From NCBI RefSeq assembly GCF_036488675.1, contig NZ_CP133150.1, forward strand, positions 215,317 to 279,316: a DNA stretch of 64,000 nt. The letters are read 5' to 3'. This DNA is from Sinorhizobium chiapasense (GTDB lineage: Bacteria > Pseudomonadota > Alphaproteobacteria > Rhizobiales > Rhizobiaceae). A program made the translations under genes and the position numbers. Below, piece after piece: positions 34,984 through 43,962 of this stretch (its first letter is position 1; each line of letters begins with the position of its first letter). The notes beneath the pieces are model-generated. The model was not told where the DNA came from and made no database searches. It worked only from the letters and a program-made list of their open reading frames with translations.

Positions 34984-35987
34984 CATCCTTTCTGACTGTG
35001 CAAGGGCTGACGAAACATTTCAATGTCCGATCCGGCGCCGGCCTTTTTGCGCCCAAGGTTCCGTTAAGGGCAGTCGATGACGTCTCCTTTTCCGTCAAGC
35101 GCGGAGAAACGCTCGGCATCGTTGGCGAGTCGGGTTGCGGCAAGTCGACAACCGGCCGCCTCGTCCTCGGGATGATGGCGCCAACAAGTGGATCGATCCT
35201 CCTTGACGGAACGCCGGTGCAAACGCGTCACAATGCCGTCTGGAGAGCGCAAAGGCAACGCATGCAGATAGTCTATCAGGACCCCCTGTCCTTTCTTGAT
35301 CGACGTCTCCCGATCGGACGCCAGGTCATGGAACCGCTCGTCGTCCACGGCGTAGGTACCTCCACGGCGGAACGGAGAGAGAAGGCCCAGGCCCTTCTGT
35401 CCACCGTCGGGCTACGGCCGGACCAGTTCGCCAGTTACCCCCACGAACTCTCGGGTGGTCAGCGGCAGCGAGTCATCCTGGCCCGGGCGCTGGTACTCGA
35501 TCCGGATCTTCTGGTCTGCGACGAGCCGGTTTCCGCCCTGGATGTGTCGGTCGGGGCGCAGGTGGTCAATCTGCTGAAGGATGTGCAGGCGAGCAGAGGT
35601 CTCACCTATCTGTTCATCAGCCACGATCTGAAGATCGTTCGTCAGATCGCTGATCGAGTGATCGTGATGTATCTCGGCAGGATCATGGAGGAAGCTGCCG
35701 CCGAAGAACTTTTCCGGCATCCCCTGCATCCCTATACGCAAGCGCTGATGGCGGCGGTCCCCAGCGTGAAACCACGATCTCAGCGCGGTCTCATGATCCA
35801 GGGGGATCCGCCCAATCCGATGGAAGTCCCGAATGGATGCGTCTTCCATCCACGCTGCCCTTTCGCATCGAAGCTATGCCAAACAAAACGGCCAGAGCTT
35901 CGTATGATCGCACCCAACCGTTACGCAGCGTGCCACCATCCTCAAGACGACATGGTTCGCTCAGGCAGAAGACTGGAGAGCGCGTGA
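34980..35987 (+). CDS. ABC transporter ATP-binding protein, DppF type
   Basis: A 335-residue ATPase with Walker [10 protein letters not shown], signature [15 protein letters not shown], Walker [14 protein letters not shown]-loop ISHDLKIV and C-terminal motif [16 protein letters not shown]. It is intact and close to the damaged copy at 20672-21545. It could in principle energise both permease sets if subunits are exchangeable. It overlaps the permease gene start by one base. Confidence 0.93.
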   Translation: MTSFLTVQGLTKHFNVRSGAGLFAPKVPLRAVDDVSFSVKRGETLGIVGESGCGKSTTGRLVLGMMAPTSGSILLDGTPVQTRHNAVWRAQRQRMQIVYQDPLSFLDRRLPIGRQVMEPLVVHGVGTSTAERREKAQALLSTVGLRPDQFASYPHELSGGQRQRVILARALVLDPDLLVCDEPVSALDVSVGAQVVNLLKDVQASRGLTYLFISHDLKIVRQIADRVIVMYLGRIMEEAAAEELFRHPLHPYTQALMAAVPSVKPRSQRGLMIQGDPPNPMEVPNGCVFHPRCPFASKLCQTKRPELRMIAPNRYAACHHPQDDMVRSGRRLESA

Positions 35988-36928
35988 TGTTGGGGTATGT
36001 CTCTGCCCGTTGCCTACGCGCCTTGGCGACTCTTCTCTTGATCGTGACGGTCACTTTCGTCGTGCTGCGCCTCTCAGGGGACCCGGCTATCAACATTTTG
36101 GGTCTCGATGCTTCGGATGAGGCCATCCGCGAATTTCGCCGAAGCTGGGGTCTCGATCAGTCGATATGGGTTCAATACGTCCGATATCTGCAAGCGGTCA
36201 TGGAAGGAAATCTCGGACGCTCCATGCTTGATGGACGCAGCGCCTCGGATGTCGTCCTCGAACGCTTGCCGGCAACGTTGGCGATTATGGCTCCTGGCTT
36301 CATCCTGCAATTGCTGATTGGCATTCCTGCCGGCCTCTTCAGTGCGCTGCGGCGCAACACTTGGATGGATCGGCTCGTCATGACCGGTTCGATCGTCGGC
36401 TTCACCATGCCCGGCTTTGTTTTCGGTCTGTTGCTGATCATGGTGTTTGCCGTCAGACTGCACTGGCTCCCCTCCGGAGGCGCGGGCACGGTCTCGCATG
36501 TCATCCTGCCCGTGCTGACGCTCGGCGCGTTTGGTGGCGCAAAGCTAGCCCGGTTTACTCGTTCGGCCATCATCGACGTACTAGGCCAGCCCCATGTGCG
36601 AGCCGCGACGCTCAGAGGAATTCCGCGGTCGCGAATGGTATTGCTCCATGTGGTTCCGAACGCGGCCCTGCCGGTCGTCACCATCATCGGGCTGATGCTG
36701 GGCGGCCTGGTGGCAGGCGCGGTGGTCGTTGAAAGCGTGTTTTCCTGGCCAGGAATCGGTCGATTGCTTGTGTCTTCCGTCGCGAGCCGAGATCTCGCCG
36801 TCGTTCAGACGATCCTGCTGATGATCGGCGCCGCCATGGTTCTCGCCAACTTCGGCGTGGACCTGCTCTATGGGCTTCTCGATCCCCGTCTGCGGCACGG
36901 GCAGAGCGACGGCGCAAGGAAAGGATGA
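35987..36928 (+). CDS. ABC transporter permease, DppB type
   Basis: A 313-residue six-helix permease with LRLSGDPAINILG, GNLGRSML, the EAA loop (RAATLRGIPRSRMVLLHVVPN) and ESVFSWPGIGRLLV. ATG 35987 directly follows the dppF stop (TGATG). It is the intact equivalent of the frameshifted gene at 22403-23334. Confidence 0.92.
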   Translation: MLGYVSARCLRALATLLLIVTVTFVVLRLSGDPAINILGLDASDEAIREFRRSWGLDQSIWVQYVRYLQAVMEGNLGRSMLDGRSASDVVLERLPATLAIMAPGFILQLLIGIPAGLFSALRRNTWMDRLVMTGSIVGFTMPGFVFGLLLIMVFAVRLHWLPSGGAGTVSHVILPVLTLGAFGGAKLARFTRSAIIDVLGQPHVRAATLRGIPRSRMVLLHVVPNAALPVVTIIGLMLGGLVAGAVVVESVFSWPGIGRLLVSSVASRDLAVVQTILLMIGAAMVLANFGVDLLYGLLDPRLRHGQSDGARKG

Positions 36929-37815
36929 CGCAGATGGCTATGGTCTCAACCCGCTCTACGCTCACCTGGCGCGGCGTGGCGTTACGCTGTCCTCCTTCAG
37001 TGTTCATTGCGTTTCTCTGGATTGCAATTCTGGGCGTAATCGCCCTGTTGGCCAACCATCTCACCCCCTTTGACATAACCGCGACGGATTTGCGTGCGCG
37101 CTTCCGCCCCCCCGTTTTCCTGGACGGGGGGGACTGGAACCATCCCTTTGGAACCGACCAACTCGGCCGCGACACGTTTTCGCGTCTGCTCTTCTCGATC
37201 CGGACGAGCATGACGATCGGGCTAATCTCGACATTTATCGCTGCAGCCATTGGAATCAGTCTCGGGTTTCTTGCCGCCCACACCCGGGGTCGACTGGAAC
37301 AGGTCATCCTGATGCTGATCGATGCTCAGGCCGCAATCCCGTTCATGATCGTCGCCCTCGCCGTTCTCGCCTTTTTTGGCAACAACCTCGTCCTGTTCAC
37401 GGTGCTCCTGGGCTTCTTCGGATGGGAACGCATCGCCCGCCTCTGCCGCGGACTCGCAATGTCAGCATCCGAGCAGGGCTATACAATCGCAGTACGGGAT
37501 ATCGGTGCTTCGCCGGTGCGGGTCTATGCACTGCATATCCTGCCTAACGTTGCATCCAGCGTGATCGTCGCAATGACGCTCAATCTGCCGGAAGTCATCC
37601 TGCTCGAAACCGGTCTGTCGTTCTTGGGACTTGGTGTGCAGCCACCACTATCGAGCCTCGGCAACATGGTTGGAACAGCACGTGGCTATATCGAAGGGGC
37701 GCCTTGGCTGGTGCTCATCCCGAGCGCCGTTATCATGTTAACCGCGCTTGCGATTTCCATCATCGGCGATTGGCTGCGAGACCGGGCGGACCCCACGAGC
37801 GAAGGTGCCCATTGA
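36925..37815 (+). CDS. ABC transporter permease, DppC type
   Basis: A 296-residue permease with [16 protein letters not shown], the EAA loop (GYTIAVRDIGASPVRVYALHILPN) and LLETGLSFLGLGVQPP. It overlaps dppB by 4 bases and completes the set of binding protein, two ATPases and two permeases. Confidence 0.92.
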   Translation: MTQMAMVSTRSTLTWRGVALRCPPSVFIAFLWIAILGVIALLANHLTPFDITATDLRARFRPPVFLDGGDWNHPFGTDQLGRDTFSRLLFSIRTSMTIGLISTFIAAAIGISLGFLAAHTRGRLEQVILMLIDAQAAIPFMIVALAVLAFFGNNLVLFTVLLGFFGWERIARLCRGLAMSASEQGYTIAVRDIGASPVRVYALHILPNVASSVIVAMTLNLPEVILLETGLSFLGLGVQPPLSSLGNMVGTARGYIEGAPWLVLIPSAVIMLTALAISIIGDWLRDRADPTSEGAH

Positions 37816-37907
37816 GCGATCGCCTTGAGAACACCAAGACCGCACATCGAGGACGCGCAGCAACCGTAGATGTTCGAGTGGTTTCACTTCCCAATGAAAG
37901 CAGCACT

Positions 37908-38630
37908 ATGAGTAATGCGCAGCCGAGTGAACGCAGATACGCAATCTACTACGCGCCAAGGTCCGAACATCCGCTGACCGCCGCCGCCGTGCATTGGCTA
38001 GGCCGCGATCCGTTTGGCAAGATTGATCCAACCAGCGGTGCCCGAACCGCCGGGGAGGCCCTTCTCACCTCGGACCCGCGCCGGTACGGTTTTCACGCAA
38101 CCCTCAAGGCACCATTCCGGTTGAGAGAAGGCACTTCAGTCGAGGACGTAGAACAGGCACTCGGTCGGTTTGCTGCATCACGGCCGCCTTGTCCGATCGG
38201 GCCTTTGAAGATCGATCTTCTCGGCGGCTTCTTCGCGCTCGTGCCCGTTCACCCAGTCCCGGCCTTGCGTGGTTTTGCTGCCCAGGTCGTTGAAGATTTC
38301 GATCGGTTCCGGGCGCCGATGGACGGAGATGACCTCAAGCGACGCATGAGCCGCCAACTCGACGAGGTCGAGATGACCAATCTCGTCACCTGGGGCTACC
38401 CTTATGTCTTGGGCCGGTTCCGCTTCCACATGACCTTGACCGATCGCGTCCCGGAAAATGGCCGCGCGGCGATGCGCGCGCGCCTGGAGGAGATGTTCGA
38501 GCCGTATCTGTCCGACGACTATTATATCGATGCTCTGTCGCTCTTCGTGCAGGAACACCGCGGTGCCGATTTCGTGGTCCGATCGCAATTCGCGCTCAAG
38601 ACCGACTCGGTCCTCAGGACGGCGGTCTGA
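37908..38630 (+). CDS. DUF1045 putative phosphonate metabolism protein, 2H phosphoesterase-like
   Basis: A 240-residue soluble protein of the family always seen beside phn genes in rhizobia. Two HxT motifs are visible, GFHATLKAPF (His63, Thr65) and FRFHMTLTDR (His174, Thr176), the hallmark of the 2H phosphoesterase fold that opens cyclic phosphodiesters. This makes it a candidate for the missing PhnP step, opening of 5-phosphoribosyl 1,2-cyclic phosphate; that is inference. ATG 37908 is chosen; a TTG at 37812 would add 32 residues. Its stop overlaps the phnN start. Confidence 0.88.
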   Translation: MSNAQPSERRYAIYYAPRSEHPLTAAAVHWLGRDPFGKIDPTSGARTAGEALLTSDPRRYGFHATLKAPFRLREGTSVEDVEQALGRFAASRPPCPIGPLKIDLLGGFFALVPVHPVPALRGFAAQVVEDFDRFRAPMDGDDLKRRMSRQLDEVEMTNLVTWGYPYVLGRFRFHMTLTDRVPENGRAAMRARLEEMFEPYLSDDYYIDALSLFVQEHRGADFVVRSQFALKTDSVLRTAV

Positions 38631-39199
38631 TGTCCATGGAATTGTTTGGCCGTCTTGTCCTTGTCGTCGGCCCCAGCGGCGCCGGCAAGGATACCCTCAT
38701 CGATTATGCCCGCGATCGGCTTCGTTCCGACCCATGCGTTCATTTAGTGCGGCGCGTCATCAGCCGGCCTGTCGCGGTCGGAGAAGAGCACGAACCGGTC
38801 GACGGTGACGAGTTCCAGCGGCGGGTTCGCGAAGGCGCCTTCGCGTTGCACTGGCAGGCGCACGGCCTTTGCTACGGTATCCCCTCCGAAATCGACGTAT
38901 TGCTGAAGCGTGGCGATGTCGTCGTCGCCAACGGCTCCAGAGCGATTTTCCCCGACGCTAGAGAGCGCTACTCGCAACTGCTCGTCGTCAACGTCACCGC
39001 GCCCATGAACGTCTTGGCGAAGCGCCTGGTCGAACGGGGGCGGGAAAATCTGGAAAGCGTCAGGCAGCGTCTGATCCGAAGCGAGCAGCAAAGCGTCGAA
39101 GGTGACGAGGTGCTGCATATCGACAACGCGGGTCCGCCGGAGATTGCCGGCGAGCGCTTTCTCGCTGTGCTCATCGAACAAGCTGGCCGGGCGAAGTGA
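38630..39199 (+). CDS. phnN: ribose 1,5-bisphosphate phosphokinase
   Basis: A 189-residue P-loop kinase of guanylate-kinase fold that makes PRPP from ribose 1,5-bisphosphate, the last step of C-P lyase metabolism. Walker A is GPSGAGKDT (residues 14-22); RRVISRPVAVGEEHEPV and GLCYGIPSEID follow. ATG overlaps the DUF1045 stop (TGATG). Confidence 0.93.
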   Translation: MSMELFGRLVLVVGPSGAGKDTLIDYARDRLRSDPCVHLVRRVISRPVAVGEEHEPVDGDEFQRRVREGAFALHWQAHGLCYGIPSEIDVLLKRGDVVVANGSRAIFPDARERYSQLLVVNVTAPMNVLAKRLVERGRENLESVRQRLIRSEQQSVEGDEVLHIDNAGPPEIAGERFLAVLIEQAGRAK

Positions 39200-39205
39200 G
39201 GATCC

Positions 39206-40291
39206 ATGGTCATTTCAGGCGAACTCTTCGAAGCAGCAGGTGCGCGGATGAAGGTGCTCGAAAGTGCTGTTGAAGGATGCGCGCATGGTTTTGAAGCATC
39301 TTCGCGTGGCGCCATCCTGCGCAATCTCGAGGCCTCCGAACCGAATTGGCGGTGGTTGGTTCCCTTCGATTCAGCCGCGGACTGTTCGCTCCGGTTCACC
39401 AGGCAACAGCTTCACACGACCGCGATAACCAGCGCGGAGCACTCAGTCTCTCTCGAGGCGCTGGCCAGACGCAACACGGCGCACATCAGCATCTTCTTCG
39501 TGCGGACCGGCGGGATTGAAATCGGTGGTCGGCGAGGCCGCAAGATGCTGTCCATCCCCGCCGGCCACGTCGCAAGCGTCTGCCAATTGGCAGCAAGACG
39601 ACTGGCCTTTGACGCTCGCAGCTCCTGGCTGGCGTTGCACATTCCCGCATCCGCACTGCGGCGGCACTTCGAGGATATCACCGGTAGACCCTATGTGCAG
39701 AAATTCGTGTTGCCGCTGACCGGCTTTAGCGAAGCCGACGCGGATGGCCTGTACCAGACGCTCCGGCAGGCAGAGAGAAACCTGAGTCCTGACTATCCAA
39801 GTTCTGACTCTGGAGAAGAAAGACCGATCCTGGCAAAGGCGTACGAACAGCTGGCGCTGGCCAAGCTGTTTGCAAAGTTGCCTCACAACCTTGCCGATGC
39901 GTTCGGTCGAGGGACGCTGCCCGCAGCGCCAAGGCAACTGCTCAAGGCCGAGGCCTTTATGCGGGAGAACTTGTCCAAGCCGATAACGATCGACGACCTC
40001 GCCGGCGCAGCAGGATGTAGCCCGCGGGCGCTCCAGAGGATGTTCCGCACCTATCGCGGCGGCTCACCGATCGGAACGCTGTGCAGCTATCGGCTGGCCG
40101 CAGCCCATTGCGCGATAAAGGCCAGCCGCACGGCCAACATCACCGATCTGGCAATCAGCCTTCAGTTCTCCAACCCCGGCCGTTTCTCGGTTCTCTACAA
40201 GAGCGCCTACGGCCTCAGCCCCTCGTCCGCCCTGCGTTTTGCACGCGGCGAGGGCAAGATCGAGCTCGCTGACACCAGCGAGCACGGTTGA
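39206..40291 (+). CDS. AraC family transcriptional regulator
   Basis: A 361-residue protein. The C-terminal 100 residues hold two helix-turn-helix motifs ([21 protein letters not shown] and [20 protein letters not shown], ending in [10 protein letters not shown]), typical of AraC. The N-terminal 250 residues resemble the AraC-binding-like ligand domain. It starts 6 bases after phnN, so it belongs to the same transcript and may be induced by phosphate starvation. Its targets are unknown. Confidence 0.87.
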   Translation: MVISGELFEAAGARMKVLESAVEGCAHGFEASSRGAILRNLEASEPNWRWLVPFDSAADCSLRFTRQQLHTTAITSAEHSVSLEALARRNTAHISIFFVRTGGIEIGGRRGRKMLSIPAGHVASVCQLAARRLAFDARSSWLALHIPASALRRHFEDITGRPYVQKFVLPLTGFSEADADGLYQTLRQAERNLSPDYPSSDSGEERPILAKAYEQLALAKLFAKLPHNLADAFGRGTLPAAPRQLLKAEAFMRENLSKPITIDDLAGAAGCSPRALQRMFRTYRGGSPIGTLCSYRLAAAHCAIKASRTANITDLAISLQFSNPGRFSVLYKSAYGLSPSSALRFARGEGKIELADTSEHG

Positions 40292-40556
40292 TAGCCAAAA
40301 GCCTCGTACCTGAGGCTCGGATGTAGTCTCCCGCAGCGGACCGTTCCTGACAAGAGACGCACTTGGCACTGACCTCCCGGAGCAAGTGGTAGCACCCCTA
40401 TTGGCCGATGGCCGGTATTAGATCGCGGCTAGCTGTACAGCATCGTATAGTGCGTGACGGCTTCATCAGCGGAAGATTAGCAAACGAAAATCGCGTCGCT
40501 TGCCATATGGAGAGAGCAGCGCGGAACCATGTATCTAGGCAAAGGATATGCCGGCT
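40292..40556. other. gene-free spacer after the phosphonate locus
   Basis: No gene is seen. A short stem AGCCTC/GAGGCT lies near 40302-40319 just after the AraC stop but has no T-run. Confidence 0.4.
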
Positions 40557-40670
40557 GTGCAGGGCCAGTTTGTCTTCTTCTGCCCATATCGCCACCGTCG
40601 TTATCCCGAGTTCGTTGGCCGGCCGAAACAAGCGGATCGCAATCTCTGAGCGGTTGTCATACAGAATTTT
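40557..40670 (-). pseudogene. pyruvate carboxylase N-terminal fragment
   Basis: The minus-strand frame reads KILYDNRSEIAIRLF, RPANELGITT and VAIWAEEDKLALH. These are the first beta-alpha units of the biotin-carboxylase domain of rhizobial pyruvate carboxylase (normally ILVANRSEIAIRVFRAANELG). Only about 38 codons remain, and the frame then leaves the family. Confidence 0.75.
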
Positions 40671-40695
40671 CGAGCCACATCCTGGCAAGAAAGAC

Positions 40696-42357
40696 TCACA
40701 TATTCGAATAGACAGGCCCCTCTCCGCCCTGTGGCGGCACCCAGTTGATGTTCTGGTTGGGGTCCTTGATGTCGCAGGTCTTGCAGTGCACGCAGTTCTG
40801 GGCGTTGATGACGAAGGTCGGCTTGCCGTCCTTTTCCACCCACTCGTAGACGCCGGCCGGACAGTAGCGCGTCGACGGGCCGGCAAAGACGTCATATTCC
40901 GAGCGCTTCTGGAGGTCGGGATCCTTCACTTGCAAGTGGATCGGCTGGTCTTCCTCGTGGTTGGTGTTCGACAGGAACACCGAGGAGAGCCGATCGAAGG
41001 TCAAAACCCCGTCCGGCTTCGGATAGTCGATCTTCTGGTGCTGTTCCGCCGGTTGGAGCGAGGCCGCATCGGCCTTGCCGTGCCTCAGCGTGCCGAAGAA
41101 GGAGAAGCCGAACAGCTGGTTCGTCCACATGTCGAGGCCTCCGAGCGCGACGCCGACGGCGGTGCCGAACTTCGACCACAGCGACTTGACGTTCCTCACC
41201 CGCTTCAGGTCGCGACCGATGTCGCTCGCCCGCCAGGCATTTTCGATCTCGACCGGCTCGTCATTGGCGCGGCCGCTGGCGATCGCCTCGGCGAGCTTCT
41301 CCGCCGCCAGCATGCCCGACAGCACCGCGTTGTGGCTGCCCTTGATGCGCGGTACGTTGACAAAGCCGGCCGAGCAGCCGATCAGCGCGCCACCGGGGAA
41401 GGAGAGCTTCGGCACCGACTGGTAGCCGCCCTCGGTGATGGCGCGGGCGCCATAGGAGAGGCGTTTCGCCCCCTCGAAGGTGCCGCGGATCGCCGGGTGC
41501 GTCTTGAAGCGCTGGAACTCCTCGAACGGATGGAGATAGGGGTTCTTGTAATTGAGGTGGACGACGAAGCCGACCGCGACGAGGTTATCCTCAAGGTGAT
41601 AGAGGAAGGAGCCGCCGCCGGTTCTCATGTCGAGCGGCCAGCCGAAAGAGTGCTGCACCAGCCCTGGCTTATGGTTCTCCGGCTTCACCTCCCAGAGCTC
41701 CTTCAGGCCGATGCCGAATTTCGGCACGTCGCGACCTTCACCGAGCTTGAACTTGGCGATCAGTTCCTTGGCGAGCGAACCGCGCACGCCCTCGCCGATC
41801 AGCGTGTATTTGCCGAGCAGCGCCATGCCGCGGGCGAAGTTCGGCCCCGGCTCGCCGGAGCGTTCGATGCCCATGTCGCCCGTGGCAACACCGATCACTG
41901 CGCCGTCGTCGTTGTAGAGCACCTCGGTTGCGGCAAAGCCCGGATAGATCTCGACGCCGAGCGCCTCGGCATGGGTGGCAAGCCAGCGACAGACAAGCCC
42001 AAGCGAGACGATGTAGTTGCCGTGATTGTTCATCAACGGCGGCATCAGGAAATTCGGCAGGCGGATCGAGCCGGCCGGTCCTAAGAGGAGGAAATGATCG
42101 TCGGTGACCTCCGTCTTGAACGGATGGTCGGGCTCGTCGCGCCAGCCAGGCAACAGCCGGTCGATGCCGATCGGGTCGACGACGGCGCCCGAAAGAATAT
42201 GCGCGCCGACCTCGGCGCCCTTTTCCAGCACGACGACCGAAAGCTCCGGATTGACCTGCTTCAGCCGGATCGCGGCGGCCAGGCCGGCCGGCCCCGCCCC
42301 GACGATCACCACGTCGAATTCCATGCTCTCGCGTTCGGGAGCTATTGTGCTTTCCAT
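40696..42357 (-). CDS. electron transfer flavoprotein-ubiquinone oxidoreductase
   Basis: A 553-residue FAD and [4Fe-4S] enzyme that passes electrons from ETF to ubiquinone at the membrane. It has an N-terminal dinucleotide motif VVIVGAGPAGLAAA, GAHILSGAVVDP, and a C-terminal cluster motif (NCVHCKTCDIKDP plus an earlier Cys in YCPAGVYEW). ATG 42357 has AGGGGG 6 bases upstream. An ETF pair and an acyl-CoA dehydrogenase are encoded 8-17 kb away, so the block carries its own electron path from acyl-CoA to quinone. Confidence 0.95.
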   Translation of the reverse strand: MESTIAPERESMEFDVVIVGAGPAGLAAAIRLKQVNPELSVVVLEKGAEVGAHILSGAVVDPIGIDRLLPGWRDEPDHPFKTEVTDDHFLLLGPAGSIRLPNFLMPPLMNNHGNYIVSLGLVCRWLATHAEALGVEIYPGFAATEVLYNDDGAVIGVATGDMGIERSGEPGPNFARGMALLGKYTLIGEGVRGSLAKELIAKFKLGEGRDVPKFGIGLKELWEVKPENHKPGLVQHSFGWPLDMRTGGGSFLYHLEDNLVAVGFVVHLNYKNPYLHPFEEFQRFKTHPAIRGTFEGAKRLSYGARAITEGGYQSVPKLSFPGGALIGCSAGFVNVPRIKGSHNAVLSGMLAAEKLAEAIASGRANDEPVEIENAWRASDIGRDLKRVRNVKSLWSKFGTAVGVALGGLDMWTNQLFGFSFFGTLRHGKADAASLQPAEQHQKIDYPKPDGVLTFDRLSSVFLSNTNHEEDQPIHLQVKDPDLQKRSEYDVFAGPSTRYCPAGVYEWVEKDGKPTFVINAQNCVHCKTCDIKDPNQNINWVPPQGGEGPVYSNM

Positions 42358-42367
42358 GCGGTACCCC

Positions 42368-42943
42368 CTAGCCATGAACGATGCCTGCGATCAGTGTCGC
42401 GGAGATAATCGCCAGCCATACCGAGGATATGCGCTGGATCACGAGCAGTCGCGACCCACTCTTTTGGCGATTTCCCAAAAGGGTTCCCAATCCGCCCCAG
42501 GTAAATGCTACGGCAATCGCCAAGAGCCCGAAAACACCCAGCCTTGGCAGAAATTGTTGATCAGTTGGCGAAGGCAGAAGAACGAGTGCAAGGATCAAGG
42601 CCTTCGGGTTAAGCATAGTGGTCAAGTAAACACGCCAGATCGTGATCTCGTGGTCACGTGCGATGTTACCCCCGACCCTCCACAGTTTGATCGCAACATA
42701 CAGGATCCAACTTGCTGCGGTAGCCTTCACAAGCACTGCAACCGCCGGCCAACGCGAGACCATCTCCGTCCCAAGCAATGTCAAGGGCATTATCATGGTA
42801 AAGTAGCCTGCGAGTTCGGCTGGTAGCAGTTGAAGGGTGCACCGCAAGCCCTTGCGTGCAGCAGCCAATCCCATGAGGGTATTTGTTGGTCCAGGGGTTG
42901 CTAGCAGCGCCAGAACAGCGAAGACGTATGCGTTGTAGGTCAT
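42368..42943 (-). CDS. LysE/RhtB family exporter
   Basis: A 191-residue membrane protein with about six hydrophobic segments. ATPGPTNTLMGLAAARKG is the LysE/RhtB N-terminal signature and TTMLNPKALILALVLLP the central one. These proteins export amino acids or analogues. ATG 42943 or 42964 starts it. It lies between ETF-QO and the PfkB kinase on the same strand; its substrate is not evident. Confidence 0.82.
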   Translation of the reverse strand: MTYNAYVFAVLALLATPGPTNTLMGLAAARKGLRCTLQLLPAELAGYFTMIMPLTLLGTEMVSRWPAVAVLVKATAASWILYVAIKLWRVGGNIARDHEITIWRVYLTTMLNPKALILALVLLPSPTDQQFLPRLGVFGLLAIAVAFTWGGLGTLLGNRQKSGSRLLVIQRISSVWLAIISATLIAGIVHG

Positions 42944-43010
42944 GGACGGATCTTGATTGGCCATGCGGAAAGGAACCGATTGGATCCGGAAACGGCGTGC
43001 TCGAGCGAAA

Positions 43011-43892
43011 TCATCCGGTGATCCAATTGTCGGTTTCGGCCGCGAACGGAATGCTTGACTGACTTCCTGGGCGTGAACATGCGATTGCCGCCGCCTTTGA
43101 AGCCCGTCGCATGGCAGCCTCGAGGGAAAGGCCGCGATCCAGAGCCGATGCAAGAACGCCGACAAAGCAATCTCCGGCCGCAGTGGTATCCTTCACGTCG
43201 ACTCCCATCGCTGAAACCTTGATCTCCTCGCCGTTCATGACCGCTTCCGCCCCATCGCCCCCCAGGGTCCTGAGCACCCCGGTATTCAACCGCTTCGATA
43301 ATGATCGAGCCGACGGCTCACATCTGAGCCAAACTGCCAGCGCTTCTGCCTCGTCTTCGTTGACGACGATGAGATCACAAAGGGAAAGAGTTTCAGGATC
43401 AAGCGGAAACGCTGGAGCGAGATTCAAGATTGATCTGGCGCTTGTTTCCTTCGTGCGCCGAACGAGTTTTTCAGTTTGAGAAACATCGTTTTCCATCTGC
43501 ATCAGGACAATCGACGCTTCCTCAAGAAGAGCCTCATCAATAGTATCCGAGGAAGCAATCAGATTGGCGCCCGGCGCGACCGCGATCATGTTGCGCCCCC
43601 TGGCGTCGATCAGGATCGAAGCACAACCTGTCCACACTGGCGCACGGGCAACTCGACTAAGATCTGCCGCGCCCTGCAGGTTTTGGAGGGCAGTCCCGGC
43701 CATGGCGTCTTCTCCCACGGCACCAACCATCACGACGGTGGCGCCATCACGTGAAGCCGCCACGGCCTGATTGGCACCCTTGCCACCGGCCTCGGTCCGA
43801 AAACCTGTTGCCAGAAGCGTCTGGCCCGCTTGCGGCATCTCATGCACAGTAAAGATGAGATCGACATTGATAGAACCGAAATCGATGATCAT
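43011..43892 (-). CDS. PfkB family (ribokinase-like) sugar kinase
   Basis: A 293-residue kinase. GSINVDLIFTVHEMPQAGQT, the GG motif EAGGKGANQAVAASR and the C-terminal DTTAAGDCFVGVLASAL with the catalytic Asp are present. The ribokinase subgroup phosphorylates ribose, deoxyribose or related furanoses and nucleosides. It is read with the DapA-family gene upstream (70-base gap). Confidence 0.88.
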   Translation of the reverse strand: MIIDFGSINVDLIFTVHEMPQAGQTLLATGFRTEAGGKGANQAVAASRDGATVVMVGAVGEDAMAGTALQNLQGAADLSRVARAPVWTGCASILIDARGRNMIAVAPGANLIASSDTIDEALLEEASIVLMQMENDVSQTEKLVRRTKETSARSILNLAPAFPLDPETLSLCDLIVVNEDEAEALAVWLRCEPSARSLSKRLNTGVLRTLGGDGAEAVMNGEEIKVSAMGVDVKDTTAAGDCFVGVLASALDRGLSLEAAMRRASKAAAIACSRPGSQSSIPFAAETDNWITG

Positions 43893-43962
43893 GAATGCGT
43901 CTTGTGATGATGAATGGGGTCGCCACAATAGTGGGCGACGCGCTGTGCCTCCGGGCGGCGCG

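Noticed and set aside
40302..40319. Possible terminator after the AraC gene
   Set aside because: The stem is only six base pairs and is followed by no T-run.
40408..42084. 558-codon plus-strand open frame
   Set aside because: It is the shadow of the GC-rich ETF-QO gene on the other strand and has no recognisable domain.
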